Positions 35,001 through 45,957 are shown, counted from the first letter of the stretch. The stretch is DNA of 64,000 nucleotides from Rhynchonema sp. JSB1_4 (GCA_030248065.1 JASAMV010003861.1:30209-94208), one strand, 5' to 3'. Numbers and translations: made by a program. Notes: generated from the letters alone by a model not told the origin.

Positions 35001-35241
35001 CCGGGACCTGACTGACACTGTTGGTTGCGCCCGACTTCAACCGGGAGCTGCGAGACCGGATGACTATCTGTTTTCGACACTGGGACCGCACGAGGGCCTG
35101 GCGGATTTGTTTTCGGACACGGATTTGATGCCAACCTCGCCGCGCAAAATGGCATCGTTGTATCAACCTGTGAATTCGGAGCATGCGGACTCTGAAGCAA
35201 CCACTGCCCGATTGACTAGTAATAGCTTGATGTCGCTTTGA
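26010..35241 (+). CDS. E2F: E2F family transcription factor (one internal exon not found)
   Basis: Plus-strand exons with matching phases: 26010-26195, 26272-26451, 27736-27900, 28309-28444, 29813-29954, then 32774-32911, 33617-33719, 34781-35241. Visible coding is about 500 residues. ARRRLNLES at the start of exon 4 resembles the cyclin-A-binding RRLDLE of E2F1-3. Exon 5 RQDSSLLFLTQRFINMHERN aligns with the first DNA-binding helix (RYETSLNLTTKRFLELL). Exon 6 YAYVTYSNLRSMPTLSTSTL then IAIKAPDG is the marked-box/dimerisation region. Exon 7 MMIRSRDTQPVQVFLCPD matches the following marked-box strand. The C-terminus DYLFSTLGPHEGLADLFSDT is the Rb-binding transactivation motif. Missing is the RRIYDITNVLEGI half of the winged helix plus leucine zipper, expected between 29955 and 32773 with length 3n+1. 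That interval is mostly satellite repeat. E2Fs control cell-cycle genes with DP partners. Confidence 0.85.
27098..27478. mobile_element. hAT-type MITE, 8-bp TSD, in E2F intron
   Basis: Termini CAGTGATGTAGTTGG and CCAACCACATCACTG; perfect TSD TATAGAAT at 27090-27097 and 27479-27486. The interior has many GAAAGCTAGCTAGC phrases. Same family as 18249 and 36191. Confidence 0.88.
29282..29712. mobile_element. hAT-type MITE, 8-bp TSD, in E2F intron
   Basis: Termini CAGTGTGGTGGCAGG and CCAGCCACTACAGTG; perfect TSD GCCGTACT at 29274-29281 and 29713-29720. The interior includes GCGCGCGGAGCGCGCGATTT and ends in C/G-rich runs. It lies 100 bp upstream of the DNA-binding-domain exon. Confidence 0.88.
29996..32145. 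repeat. 90-91 bp satellite array, about two dozen units
   Basis: Head-to-tail units such as GAAACAGTAGCAGGTGTTAG...CAGCTAGCTGTTGCCGGCGA...GGGCGCACCTGAGCGGGCGC. Most units are identical apart from two block variants: ...GCATAGAATCAGCACG (91 bp) or ...GCACAGAACATCACG (90 bp), and GTGTTAGTC or GTGTAAGTC. A few units near 31310-31385, 30705 and 32035 are shortened. Units contain the palindrome CAGCTAGCTG and CACCTG. Open frames within the array result from the near-multiple-of-three period and are not genes. The array sits in the E2F intron that splits the DNA-binding domain. Confidence 0.95.
32146..32400. repeat. Direct and inverted repeats flanking the satellite
   Basis: AAATTTCACAATGCAAGCTT with CGCAACAATACGCC appears twice in direct orientation and once inverted (AACTTGCATTGTGAAATTTT). 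TTGCGTGTGCGTGAACAGA and its complement also recur. It looks like a broken foldback element next to the array. Confidence 0.7.
32913..33464 (-). CDS. Candidate antisense open frame in an E2F intron
   Basis: A 183-codon minus-strand frame lies in the E2F intron 32912-33616. Composition is protein-like with several cysteines and tryptophans (HCCIVQPRVHETLVLKLAWP, FENEEKRLGDTGDDKFRLAD, ERVLDWWRYNSHKWCAVTLS). An overlapping frame upstream ends at a donor-like CAG|GTCAGC near 33418. No family is recognised. It could be a nested gene or chance. Confidence 0.25.
   Translation of the reverse strand: MYFARDTNRMMTWCTAGQQVETGNQKAHCCIVQPRVHETLVLKLAWPDPIMCHTCFENEEKRLGDTGDDKFRLADLSLLRAYDEDNVVPVQDTNVLGVKREFTHRGGERVLDWWRYNSHKWCAVTLSFSEDSETLPRPRDRRFWTGNKIAQGPISVNLDVRIMKFLMAERKSTCAYLTRTQPN
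34243..34655. mobile_element. Degenerate foldback with GATACCCGATACC repeats
   Basis: Ends CAGTGGTCAAATCAAGCAGT and ACGATCTGATTTGACCAGAG are imperfect inverted repeats. The interior has CGATACCCGATA phrases in both orientations. No clear TSD. It lies in the last E2F intron. Confidence 0.5.
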
Positions 35242-36190
35242 AATTGATGTGTTTGTGTTTTTTTGTGCTTGTTTTTTTTGTAACACGGTCGGCATCGAAC
35301 TTCGTGATCGGTTCTCGTTGGTCTTCCAACGTTGTGGAGGACAGGTTTTTCAGATTTGCGTTTGTCAACAGTTTTGATCTCTGGTGTGACGGTTATTCAG
35401 AAGTTATTTGAATGAACTGGTCTGAATTGATGGCACCCGTAAATCCTTATGTATCGTTGCTACAAGTGGTCACGTGATCGGGGCACACGACCACGACCGT
35501 ATACCAAACCGAACCGAGTCCGTTCAACCCACCACTAAATTTGATACCGCCTTTTATGCTAATGATATGCAGATTGTTTTGTAAATTTGAAATTGATCAT
35601 GTGCGCTGTCATGTGCCTGCGATTCTAATTTTTCTACATTTTCGAGCTGATTTTCTGTCAAAAACTTGTCCTTTTTTTCCTATCATGAAAATTATTTGAA
35701 AGTCGCATATCTCTGTTTTCGTCCCAATTTGTTTCTCTTAGCATATCTGCCTGCAACATTTGTTGTTAAAATCAAACTTGTTGTGTACATAGAACTGTGT
35801 GGCATTAATTTTTAGTGTCCCCTATTTTTGCTAGCCGTTATCTGTTTCACGCTCTTATGGACGCAATGCGCGTTATGCTTCCATTATTGTGCATCTGTTA
35901 CATGATTACACAGTGTCATCATTATTTTTTGCTTTTCAGAACTCATTTATATTAAAGTGGCGTTTACTTTTGTTGGTGCATGTTGTATTTTTGTCCCATG
36001 GTGTGTCCGTTTTTACAGAGTTTATTGATTGCATAAACATGAAATCAATCTGGTAACTTGACTTGAATGCTTCTTACTTCGGAAATGCACCTGCTAAGAA
36101 CATTTTTTTTGATCAGTTCAGAGCAATTAGTGTCAACGGCAGGGGTTTTTTAAAGTGCTACAAATCCGTGTTTCAGTTCACCACAGTAAG
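35242..36190. other. E2F 3' flank
   Basis: AT-rich sequence following the E2F stop, probably including its 3' UTR. No further exon or clear polyadenylation site is assigned with confidence. Confidence 0.45.
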
Positions 36191-36574
36191 CAGTGATGTG
36201 GTTGGGGGGGGGGGGTATGGGGGGGGATTACCCCCCCCCCCAACCTAGGTAGCTCTCCGCAAACCCATACCCCCCCCAAACTGGCTAGCTAGCTTTCTTT
36301 CTCCGGTCATCAAGTAAGAAAAGTGTTGATTTTAGTGCCAAAATGACCATTTTATGGGCCAAAATGCTCAAATTCGTTCAAATTTTCTCGCACGTGCACA
36401 AAAATACGCATTTTAAGGCTTATTTTAGCATAATTTAGACCAAATTTTAAACCCCTGTTTTTGACTTCTGGACCAATACCCCACCAAATCGGGGTACCCG
36501 GCTAGCTAGCTAGCTTTCTTGTGCCGGACCCCTCCAGCTAGCTAGCTTTCTTGCTCGGACCAACTACATCACTG
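36191..36574. mobile_element. hAT-type MITE (CTAGCTAGC family)
   Basis: Termini CAGTGATGTGGTTGG and CCAACTACATCACTG. Flanks ACAGTAAG and TCAGTAAG match at seven of eight positions. The interior is the inverse of the 27098 element, including GAAAGCTAGCTAGC-type phrases. Confidence 0.82.
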
Positions 36575-37806
36575 TCAGTAAGGATATTGCCGCAGATGCG
36601 CTATACGTGACGGAAAGGGCACATCCACATTATTTGGTACTCTACTGATTGATGATGTTTCACTGACCATGTGGATTTATGCTGATCCGTCATGGCCACC
36701 ACCAGGGCCCTTGCTGAAATGAGAAAAAAACCTTATGCTCCGTGTCTGATGAATGGAAAGTGATGCACCCAGGCCTTTTGGAAATACAAATCTGCACGAA
36801 GCAGTTTGCCAAAAAGTCGCCTCGCCCAAAACAACAGTATCGTGCGACATTCCGTCCGTTTTGCATACAAACAACCGGACAACGGTCGCAGTGGCGTCTC
36901 AATCTGTTCCAGACAAATCCGGCACTATTTTGAATTCTTCATCGATGCGTGTCGGTCATGGTCGCGGTCGGCAGCAAAACCGCGCGGTTTTTTTTCGGGA
37001 AAAGTATTGTTCTTTGGACGATGTGGGGTCGAAAAGAAATACTTTGATGATTCCTTTGCACTGAAAATTCGAAAAACACAACACGTGGGCGCAAAACCAT
37101 CGCGGCGGCATTGCGCACCAGTCACCTGGTCGTGCACGGGCGAACTGCCTCATAATCATACCAGAACAAAGCAAACGGCTGGTAATGTATTTTATATCAT
37201 ATATCACTTTTTATGTTCGTTAATACAATTAGCCAATTGCAATGAATGACCGAAAATAAGGATGCGTATACTGTACTGCACAGTGTGTTTGAAAGTGCAA
37301 CCGATGCTGCGACTGAACAATGATCAAAACATTGAAATCGAGATTCCAAAATTATGGCTGTTTTTATCCGGCACAGTGAAGAATTAGTAGATGTCACATC
37401 ACACCCAAAGAACTTGTCACACGGAGCGCAACGTGCATGTTTGTGTCGGTTGCTCTTTTCTGCCGGTCTTCAAAGCAATGCACGATCGATGCGAATGGTA
37501 TTCTTTGTTGAGGCATGATATTCAACATGTTTTGACTAACATGATGTGGATTTACGGGTATCGGTTTGGCGCCCAAACATCGAACGAAACTGTCAATGGC
37601 AATGCCAAACGAGCTTGATCAGTAAAACAACCTTGAACACACAAGCCACAGTGTTCCTCGCCAAAATTGCAGTTTTTGCGTCGCAATCAACTATTTGTGA
37701 TTTTCGTCTTTGAAGATGTATAACTTCCGAGAAAGCAAAACGAAGAGTGTGAAATCAACAAACAAAACAAAGAAGGGAACATGGAAACACATACGCGAAT
37801 TCGTAA
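36575..37806. other. Unassigned, scattered open frames
   Basis: Overlapping frames on both strands between 36700 and 37250 have mixed composition but no family match and no clear exon chain. I do not call a gene. Confidence 0.35.
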
Positions 37807-38869
37807 GGGCGCGTATAGATTGAACTGGAAATATTTCTGGAGCAACAATTTTTTTATTCTATGTCCGAAAGCCAGAAATATCTCCAGCTCAATCTATACA
37901 CAACCTGGAAATATTTCTGGAGCAACAATTTTTTCTATGTCACAGATCCAGAAATATCTCCAGCTCAATCTATACGCAAAACTGGAAATATTTCTGGAGC
38001 AGTTTGAAACATTTATGCCTCCAGCTTATTCAAGAAAAAATGTGGGGTGAGTGCATGCAACATTTTCTTTGATTACAGGGTGTGCCAAATTATATCATTT
38101 ATTATTGTTTGTGCAGCAACAGTTGAATGGTGATAAAAGGCAAAGTACACCCAACATCAGCTTTAGATTGTTTAAAGTTCTACTTGCCAAGCTATATTCG
38201 CTATTTTGTAAACATGCTTTCACATGCCCGAGAATTCTAAACGATGCCCCTAATTTGGTGCGGTATCAAAATTGAGCTTCCGACCTCGGTATACACTTTA
38301 TTTTCTTTTTGTGGTATGCAAGAGTCTCCTTGTTAGAATTTTCATTGCGTCACGTTGTGCACATTTAAAAACCATTGGTTCAGTACAGGGTGCTCAACTG
38401 AAATTTTCAAGTGCAAATTTTTCTTTAAAAAACGCGTTCTCGGGCATGTGAAAACATGTTTGCAAAATAGTAAAGTTTAGCTTGGCAAACTTTAAAAAAA
38501 TTCAAAGCTGATGTTGGGTGTATACTTTGCGTTTTATCACCATCAAACTGTTGCTGCACAATCAATAATTCATGTTATAATTTGGCACACCCTGTAATCA
38601 AAGAAAATGTTGCATGCACTCACACCACGTTTTTTCTTGAATAACGTGGACACATATGTAAATGTTACGAACTGCTCCAGAAATATTTCCAGTTTTGCGT
38701 ATAGATTGAGCTGGAAATATTTCTGGACCTGTGACATAGAATAAAAAACATGGCTCCAGAAATACTTCCAGTTTTGCGTATAGATTGAGCTGGAGATATT
38801 TCTGGCTTTCGGACATAGAATAAAAAATTGGTGCTCCAGAAATATTTAAAGTTCAATCTATACGCGCCC
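37807..38869. mobile_element. Harbinger-like foldback element, 1.06 kb, TAA TSD
   Basis: Ends GGGCGCGTATAGATTGA and TCAATCTATACGCGCCC, flanked on both sides by TAA (37804-37806 and 38870-38872). Inverted arms of several hundred bases include GGAAATATTTCTGGAGC minisatellite units repeated in alternating orientation (with CCAGAAATATCTCCAGCTCA) and a single-copy section TTTGATTACAGGGTGTGCCA that recurs inverted near 38580-38600. TAA target and GG(G/C)C termini fit PIF/Harbinger MITEs. No transposase frame is seen. Confidence 0.8.
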
Positions 38870-40777
38870 TAAGACACACTGTCCGTACCGATCTCAGTTC
38901 ACCACAGTGCCATAAGCCGCGATATGCGGAAATATACTGGTTTACACGTGCTTCCACACTGCGCTTCAGCAACGACGCAGTAGCGGGCTAATGGTACAGG
39001 CGTCAACTGAAGTGTCAACTCGACATTGTTATTTTTGGAAATTGAATTGAGTGTAACACATTTTGCTTCCACACAGTCGCCACGAAGAGTCTTCCGCGCC
39101 CAAAACATATTACGCAGACGTCGTTGTCGTTGTTCTATTCACTTAATTTCGTCGACTCTGGAATACAGTAAATTTTTTGATCACCGTCGAATTGCGGAGC
39201 ACAACAAACCACTTACCTTGAACGAACTGGGGAGTACTTTGTCGTGAGCTACGCACAATTTACAGGTGTGGACATGTACCACGTTTAGTGCCACATAAAA
39301 AATATCAGCATAAATTCTGGGGAGTTCTCACGCATATTGATTGGCGTATAAATGTCATGCCGGTAAGGAAACGGCATACAATAAAATAGGGCGCTGGTTT
39401 GGCCTCTGATACCAAGTGAGGAGATAGTGCGGCTACTGCAGCGTTGATGTTGTGCAGATGTGGACAGGCAAACTGTTGCGCGGAACGCGCGACGAACATT
39501 TTCAACGTTTGTACCGTAACTATCCATAAAAGTTGAGATTTTCTTACATTTATGTGCATTTTTAGCCTGTTGGTGTCAGTATATTGTCTGCTCATTTGTG
39601 CTTGAGCTAATGTTCCCCATGTTATGTACCAGTAGTTAAGTAACACAACATTTATTGGCTTACCACTGAACCTGGTTGCAAACCGCATGTGAATCATACA
39701 TACATATGTACGTACGCTTGCACCTGTTTGAATTTCTGCGCGTTTATCGAATCACCTTCGGGTGGAGTCAAACCGTGCCACATTTTGCTGCGAATAAAGC
39801 AATCAAGCGCATGATGTATTATTCTTAACGACTTCTTTGTGTGATTTTATTATTATGGATCATTTCCCATTCTATTCTACGTGCGTTATTGACGTCTTTT
39901 TATGGGTTCGTCACAGTCGGTCGGTGCAATGACCTCAGTCCGCAAGGCTTCTTTCTGTGAGCATATCGATCAAAAAGTCACCACAAAATACAACACAAGC
40001 AACATCAAACACAAAGTAAAGTTTTGCACAACCCATTGTTTTTCAGATTTTTTTAATCTGGAATACTGGGAGAACACTCTTAGATAACTGAATGAGTATC
40101 TGTTCCTTGTCAAAGGTCGGTTAAGCAATTTCACATCAAATCAAATAAATTTTGTACACGCACATAATCGCGCCAATCAATGCCAAAAACAACCTTATTG
40201 AAATAGTGTTCCAAGTTTTATTCCGAAATGCTTTATTCAAGTGCGCAAGAAGTAAAGTGCCAAGTCTCGCACGGCTACAATCCGGATATGCTTGAATTAT
40301 CATAAGAGAATTATAATATTTCTCTTCAGAGTACAGTAGTTTGCCCAAGCAGAAGTCTGTTTTCGTTCGCCCATTTCTGCTGCTTTGATCAGAGCCCTTT
40401 TTTGTGCTCGCAGTGGTTATGGACACTATTTGGTTGTTCATCACGCATACAATACCCACTGGACGATCAATACCATACCATAAAAGGTTGTTTCCATTTT
40501 GTATGTTCGGCAGTTAGCCGTTCAGTCAGATTAGATGCACTTTTCCTTGCACAAATGTTATGCAAAACATTTCATATGAACGAACGCGCTGCAACACGCA
40601 AACCGAAAACAAACTGGTTTGCCATACTCTATGCGGCATGTGTACTTAAAAATCGAAAGCAAGAGCAAAGTACTGCCCACTTTCAGCAAGGCTGTTCTCT
40701 TTCGACGTTTTATGCTCATTTTGAATATTGCTCGTAGGTCTGGCCATCTGGATTCGAATACTCCCCGGGGCGCTAAT
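38870..40777. other. Unassigned region, no firm gene
   Basis: Minus-strand frames at 39285-39700 have protein-like stretches but no recognised family or exon chain. A tail-anchored candidate at 40136-40459 is listed separately. No repeats with clear ends. Confidence 0.35.
40136..40459 (-). CDS. Candidate terminal exon with C-terminal membrane anchor
   Basis: An open frame of about 107 codons ends in a hydrophobic C-terminus (SIRLFLALIGAIMCVYKIYL then I, stop), preceded by a basic linker (NKAFRNKTWN). Upstream TKTDFCLGKLLYSEEKYYNS is helical-looking. This would suit a tail-anchored membrane protein, but no upstream exon or family match was found. Confidence 0.25.
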   Translation of the reverse strand: MGIVCVMNNQIVSITTASTKKGSDQSSRNGRTKTDFCLGKLLYSEEKYYNSLMIIQAYPDCSRARLGTLLLAHLNKAFRNKTWNTISIRLFLALIGAIMCVYKIYLI

Positions 40778-41101
40778 TTGGAAAAATATAGAGCGATACC
40801 ACATTTAGTGATCGGATCGGACTTGTCTTGGTCACGTGAGAATTATGGCTGTTAAGAGATTTACTGCAGCCATCAATTTCGGCTGGCGTAAAAGTTGTTC
40901 CCCGACCTAAACTTAACAACATTTAAACTAGCTGAAGTTAGGGGCTTCAATAACCCTCTTTATCCTTGATACAAAATACACGCGACCAAGGCAAGTCCGT
41001 TCCGATTCGATCGCATCACCAAGTTTGATATTGGTCATTCCGTTAATTGAGCTGTCATCCCATTTAAAAAGATGTGAAAATTCAGCCACAAATTAACATT
41101 A

Positions 41102-41803
41102 ATGTGCTCCAAGACGTCAAGTTTCACATGCGACCACTGCGGACGTGCTTTTTCTGCGAAACAGATGGTGAAAGAGCACCAAGCTCATGTGCACAGTGAC
41201 GCACGACCATACACATGCGACCAATGCGGACAGACGTTCAAAAGCAGCTCAAATCTGAGCGGACACTCAAAACGGCACGATGCGCATGCGACCATGCATA
41301 AGTGCACCGAATGTGACTACAGCACAATCATGTCAAGCAATTTGAGACGGCACTACCGACAGGTAAAAGAATTAACTGAGGTCAAATCATCAGGTAAAAA
41401 CAGGGAGGTTTTGTCCAAATGACTCATATGTAGTTGGTCGGGTGAGCCAATAATAAGTTTTCGAGTTTTTTTCTCACGTGGCCAATAAACTCCAGTATTG
41501 TGGGAGGGCGCTATCATATTGTTGCAGAAGCATGGCGAGAAACGACCACACACGTGCGACCAATGTGGAATCACATTTAAATTGAAACATCACCTCAACG
41601 CTCACATCGCCTCCAGACACTCGGATTTGCGATCCTTCAAATGCGAAGACTGTGGTGAAACATTCAAACTGCACTGGACACTTGTCATGCATCAGCGAAT
41701 GCACAAATCCGAAGCCGTTTTCAAATGCTCGTTCTGTGATTATTCAGCCAGCCAAGCCGTCTTGCTCAAGCAGCACATGAAGAGTCATGAGACACTTTCA
41801 TAA
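41102..41803 (+). CDS. C2H2 zinc-finger protein, six fingers
   Basis: Two exons, 41102-41362 (donor CAG|GTAAAA) and 41528-41803 (after GTTGCAG), phase 0; 178 residues from MCSKTSSFTC. Six fingers are visible: FTCDHCGRAF, YTCDQCGQTF, HKCTECDYST (its last histidine supplied by exon 2, HYRQ|KH), HTCDQCGITF, FKCEDCGETF, FKCSFCDYSA, each with the H-x(3-4)-H pair. A GEKRPH linker between fingers 3 and 4 resembles TGEKP. No KRAB, BTB or SCAN domain precedes them, though an upstream exon cannot be excluded. Such arrays usually bind DNA. A damaged second copy lies at 44723-45189. Confidence 0.85.
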
Positions 41804-42799
41804 AACAAAGGATAAATAAGGTGTGACTGCTTCTTCAGTCATAAAAAACCTTCCGCGGCCACATGTGCTGATCCTTGGTTGCCGGTATTAACGAGCAGTT
41901 GGGGCCGAAAAAGAAGGAATTTTGTGCTGAATAACCGACACTGGTTTATTGTTCATCAGCGTTCTGCAGCCACCTTATCGAATTTGGTGTAAGTTACGTG
42001 TATTCCGAAAAAATGAAATATTGACAAATAAACTGCACATACAGTAATTCTCAGTGTCGCCAAAATCGAGTCATCTTCTTGCTCCCTTAGAACGGTATCA
42101 GTAAATCGAAATAAAAATAAACAAACGAACAATATTCCCCGCCATAAACCACATATGGTGGAGCCAAAAAAAGCAAAGCGCAATATCGAGCCGAGAGCGA
42201 AGAGGTAGGTTCGCCAATGAAGGCCCCCTGCCCTCCAGCCACGGCAACTTCGACATCAAACGTATGAATGCAAACATTGGTTTCGCGATTATGTAGTTTC
42301 ACTGTAACATCACTTCACGCGCTCACAAAACTGCCATACAAGACATAAACAACTACGCAAGAGAAGGGCTAATGAATCTGTGCTGCATTTACAAAAAAGA
42401 TGAAGGTGACCATTTATTAATAAGTTAATCACTACAAACGATAGCATGAACTGAAACAGAAGGACACCACCACAGCTTCTTTGGTATGCAAAGTTTATAT
42501 GTCGTTATGCCGTACCGGCGTACGCGGCTAGCCTCGTGCACACACATAATGTGTATACTTGTGTTTATTCCATTTGGAAATTAACACTGCAAAGAATACA
42601 ATACCATAAAATACATTTGAAAGTGTACTTTAGGTACTTTGAGATTAGACAACGAACTATCACGTAGTTGCGGTCAGCCTGCAGTTATACGTCGAGTGAA
42701 GCATCAACGCTTTCTGTGCATTCTTTCCTTGGCTGGCGCACAAAGTCTGCCAGCAAAAGTGTGTCAGCACAAAAACACACAATATTGCATACATATGCA
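41804..42799. other. 3' flank of zinc-finger gene, within duplication
   Basis: Matches 45190-45957 and 47855-48210. Open frames here are not preserved between copies in a way that suggests coding. It contains the empty site (TTAA at 42425-42428) for the right-copy insertion. Confidence 0.6.
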
Positions 42800-43516
42800 C
42801 AGGGTTGAAAAAAAAATTTTTTTTATTAACGAGCTTTTTTTTTTAAAAAAAAATTTTTTTTTTGATTTTTTTTGACGAAAATTTTTTTTATTAGAAAAAG
42901 TGTTGCAAACGACGTTTCAGGACAAATGAAATCGATCCAACATATTTTTCAAAAATTGAAAAATTTTCGCCTGAGACCCAACTTGTGCGGTGACACCCGG
43001 TAGTATTGTGCAGATTCTATGGTCTTCTACCAGTCTGAGGTTGATGTTGACTAACGATGTTACTCTAATGTATTGTAGCATGCCGTACAACGTATTTTAA
43101 TGCATCTAATGCCGTATATCTGACATACGACCATCAAAATATCGATTACAGCCCAAATCTTGCGTGTCAGATCGACTTTGCGCGCCCGGTTTTGCACCAG
43201 ACCTATGTATATACATGTGTAGTAGCATGCAGTAGTACATTATCGGTGCCACATCACTATAAAAGACCAGCCCCGCGCATCCCTGTACGGATTTGGGGAC
43301 AATACAGGGCGCCGCAGGCGCGATTTTGGAAAAATTGTCCCGTCCACAGGAAAAAAGTGCCAATTTTTGGCCTCGAAAAAGGCCATTTTTGGACATTTCA
43401 GCCCTTTTTGGGCAACTTTTTTTTATTAAAAAAAAGCAAAATCTGAGTTTCAAAAAAAAATTTTTTTTTTTAAAAAAAATTTTTTAATTAACCACTTTTT
43501 TTTTGGAACAACCCTG
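42800..43516. mobile_element. hAT-type MITE, 717 bp, proven by empty paralogous site
   Basis: Ends CAGGGTTGAAAAAAAAA and GGAACAACCCTG, flanked by the perfect 8-bp TSD CATATGCA (42792-42799 and 43517-43524). The duplicated locus near 48205 has a single CATATGCA and no insert. Subterminal A/T runs and an interior with GCGCCGCAGGCGCGATTTTG; no transposase. Confidence 0.93.
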
Positions 43517-43770
43517 CATATGCATATACGCAATTGCTACCCTTGTATCGAGTCTCGATTAATGGCTGGTGATTGTGTCGCGTTTCGAGTAAAACGTTTA
43601 CGTGCATAATGTTTCAAAGATATGTTGAAACAAAAGCCTGGCACAAGATTCAAGATCGGGGTCACTGGTCCAATCTATCCCAAATGAAATGCCATGTGTC
43701 ATCAGGTGAACACATCAAACAAACAAAACACAAATACACAGAGACAAACAACCTGGAAGGCAGAGCAGTG

Positions 43771-44460
43771 CAGTGCAGGGGCGTACATGCACAGGTTTCG
43801 AGGGGACTAAATTAAATTTGTTTTTATCCAAGTGCTTGTTCCCTTGGAAAAAACGTTTTTATCTACAGCTTATTTGATCGTGGCTTGCTTGTGTTTGTGT
43901 CGTTTACATACATTTTATATCAGTCAAAGCGGCAGAGGCGCGCAGCCCGCGAAAATTTTGACTTTTTTGTTCCCGACACCGCCAAAGCCAGTGAAAATGC
44001 GTGCATGTGTTTGACGCGCGCAGCGCGCGATTTTTTGACATACATTTGCAGTGTTCGAGAGCTAAAATTTTGCGATTTTGGGGGTCCTTTTGTCCTTCTC
44101 GTGACTTTTGGGAGGGCACGGTACCCTCTGAGCGGCTGAGTGGGTACTGTACCCCATGACGCCACACCACTGTTCTTATTGTTCAGATTCGGCACCGTAC
44201 TAATAAAATCCAGTATCAGTCAAAGCAATAGAAGCCGAAAATTCTGACTTTGTTCTCGGAAACACCAGAAGCCAGTGAAAAATGTATCTGACGCGCGAAG
44301 CGCGCGGTTTTTTTACTTTTGGAGTGTTCGAGAGTGAAAATCTTGCGATTTAGAGGTCCTTTTCCCTTCTTGTGACCTCTCAGAAGGGGGTGTGCGGTAC
44401 CCCAGGTATAAATAAATAGCCCAGGGCTAAACAAAAAATAGCCCAGGGCTATGAAAAAAT
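43771..44460. repeat. Paired repeat units between the duplicated blocks
   Basis: Two diverged copies of a unit beginning TATCAGTCAAAGC, with GACGCGCG(C/A)AGCGCGCG and GAGGTCC/GGGGTCC phrases, at about 43917-44150 and 44213-44405. The first seems to lie inside an element with CAGTGCAGG...CACCACTG ends. Ends in a short AATAGCCCAGGGCTA palindromic duplicate. Confidence 0.6.
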
Positions 44461-44722
44461 GGCGCTAATTTGGAAAAATATAGAGCGATACCACATTAGT
44501 GATCGGATCGGATCGGACTTGTCTTGGTCACGTGACTTTTTTTGAATTAAGGCTATTAAGAGATTTACTGCAGCCACCAATTTCGGCTGGCGTAAAAGTT
44601 GTTCCCCAGTCTAAACTTAACAACATTTAAGCTAGCTGAAGTTAGGGGTTTCAGTAACTCTCTTTATCCTGATGCAAAAATACGCGCGACCAAGGCAAGT
44701 CCGTTCCGATTCGATCGAATCA

Positions 44723-45189
44723 TCAAGTTTGATATTGGTCATTCCGTTTTGAGTGTCCGCTCAGATTTGAGCTGCTTTTGAACGTCTGTCCGCATTGGTC
44801 GCACGTGTACGGTCGTGCGTCACTGTGCACATGAGCTTGGTGCTCTTTCACCATCTGTTTCGCAGAAAAAGCACGTCCGCAGTGGTCACATGTGAAACTT
44901 GACGTCTTGGAGCACATTAACGTTAATTTGTGGTTGAATTTTCACATCTTTCTAAATGGGATGACAGTGTTAATTGAGCCGTCATGTTGCGACGTTTCGA
45001 CAACGGATCCTGCTGTCGTCATCAGGCTAATGTGTCCTCTGCGCGGTATCGAACTTGAGGCGTTGGGCTGTGAGTCTAACGCTTTAACCATTCGACTATC
45101 GAGGGGACAATTATAACGTTCTTCTTATTGCCAGCCACTCTGGGTGTCTTGCTCAAGCAGCACATGAAGAATCATGAGACACTTTCATA
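44723..45189 (-). pseudogene. C2H2 zinc-finger pseudogene (right copy)
   Basis: The minus strand carries MCSKTSSFTC and the first two fingers intact, then the frame runs out at about 44723 as the inversion breakpoint joins unrelated sequence. Fingers 3-5 are absent. A scrap of the last finger (VLLKQHMKNHETLS, stop) survives on the plus strand at about 45148-45189. The gene is therefore inverted in part, interrupted by a SINE, and broken. Confidence 0.88.
44985..45108 (-). mobile_element. tRNA-derived SINE
   Basis: Read on the minus strand, GTCCCCTCGATAGTCGAATG with GGTTAAAGC (box A), a degenerate anticodon arm around GACTCACAGCC, and AGTTCGATACC (box B), closing with AGAGGAC that pairs with the start. 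It continues into GATGACGACAGCAGGATCCG and TTGTCGAAACGTCGC, a hairpin-type SINE body. The anticodon stem is mismatched, so it is not a functional tRNA. Confidence 0.7.
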
Positions 45190-45957
45190 AAACAAAGGAT
45201 AAATAACGTGTGACTGCTCCTTCAATCATAAAAAACCTTTCGCGGCTGCATGTGCTGATCCTTGGTTGCCGGTATTAATGAGCAGTTGGGGCCGAAAAAA
45301 AGGAATTTTGTGGTGAATAACCGACACTGGTTTATTGTTCATCAGCGTTCTGCAGCCACTTTATCGAATTTGGTGTAAGTTACGTGCATTCCGAAAAAAT
45401 TAACTGTTCTTAATATTGACAATGATAATAAACTGCACATACAGTAATTCTCAGTGTCGCCAAAATCGAGTCATCTTCTTGCTCCCTTAGAACGGTATCA
45501 GTAAATCGAAATCAAAATGAACAAACGAGCAATATTCCCCGCCATAAACCACATATGGTGGAGCCAAAAAAAGCAAAGCGCAATATCGAGCCGAGAGCGA
45601 AGAGGTAGGTTCGCCAATGAGGCCCCCTGCCCTCCAGCCACGGCAACTTCGACATCAAACGTATGAATGCAAACATTGGTTTCGCGATTATGTGGTTTCA
45701 AATGTTTGAAGTGCGCGATGTTCTCTCTTGCCCGCCCGCCCGCTTGAAGCTGGCGAAACGTTGCAAATAAATTGCTGTTTATGTGGTAACGCGTGTCATA
45801 ACTCTCACAACAATCATGTATGTAGTTTCACTGGAACATCACTTCACGCGCTCACAAAACTGCCATACAAGACATAAACAACTACGCAAGAGAAGGGCTA
45901 ATGAATCTGTGCTGCATTTACAAAAAAGAAGAAGGTGACCATTTATTAATAAGTTAA

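Larger units (their letters stand above)
40778..43770. repeat. Segmental duplication, left copy
   Basis: Begins GCGCTAATTTGGAAAAATAT and runs through the zinc-finger gene to CAACCTGGAAGGCAGAGCAG. It matches 44461-48478 in order with small differences, except for insertions specific to each copy and the inverted block in the right copy. The left copy carries the hAT MITE at 42800-43516. Confidence 0.85.

Noticed and set aside
45036..45113. Functional tRNA gene (CAC-like anticodon)
   Set aside because: The anticodon stem has mismatches and the sequence runs into a SINE body; treated as a SINE head.
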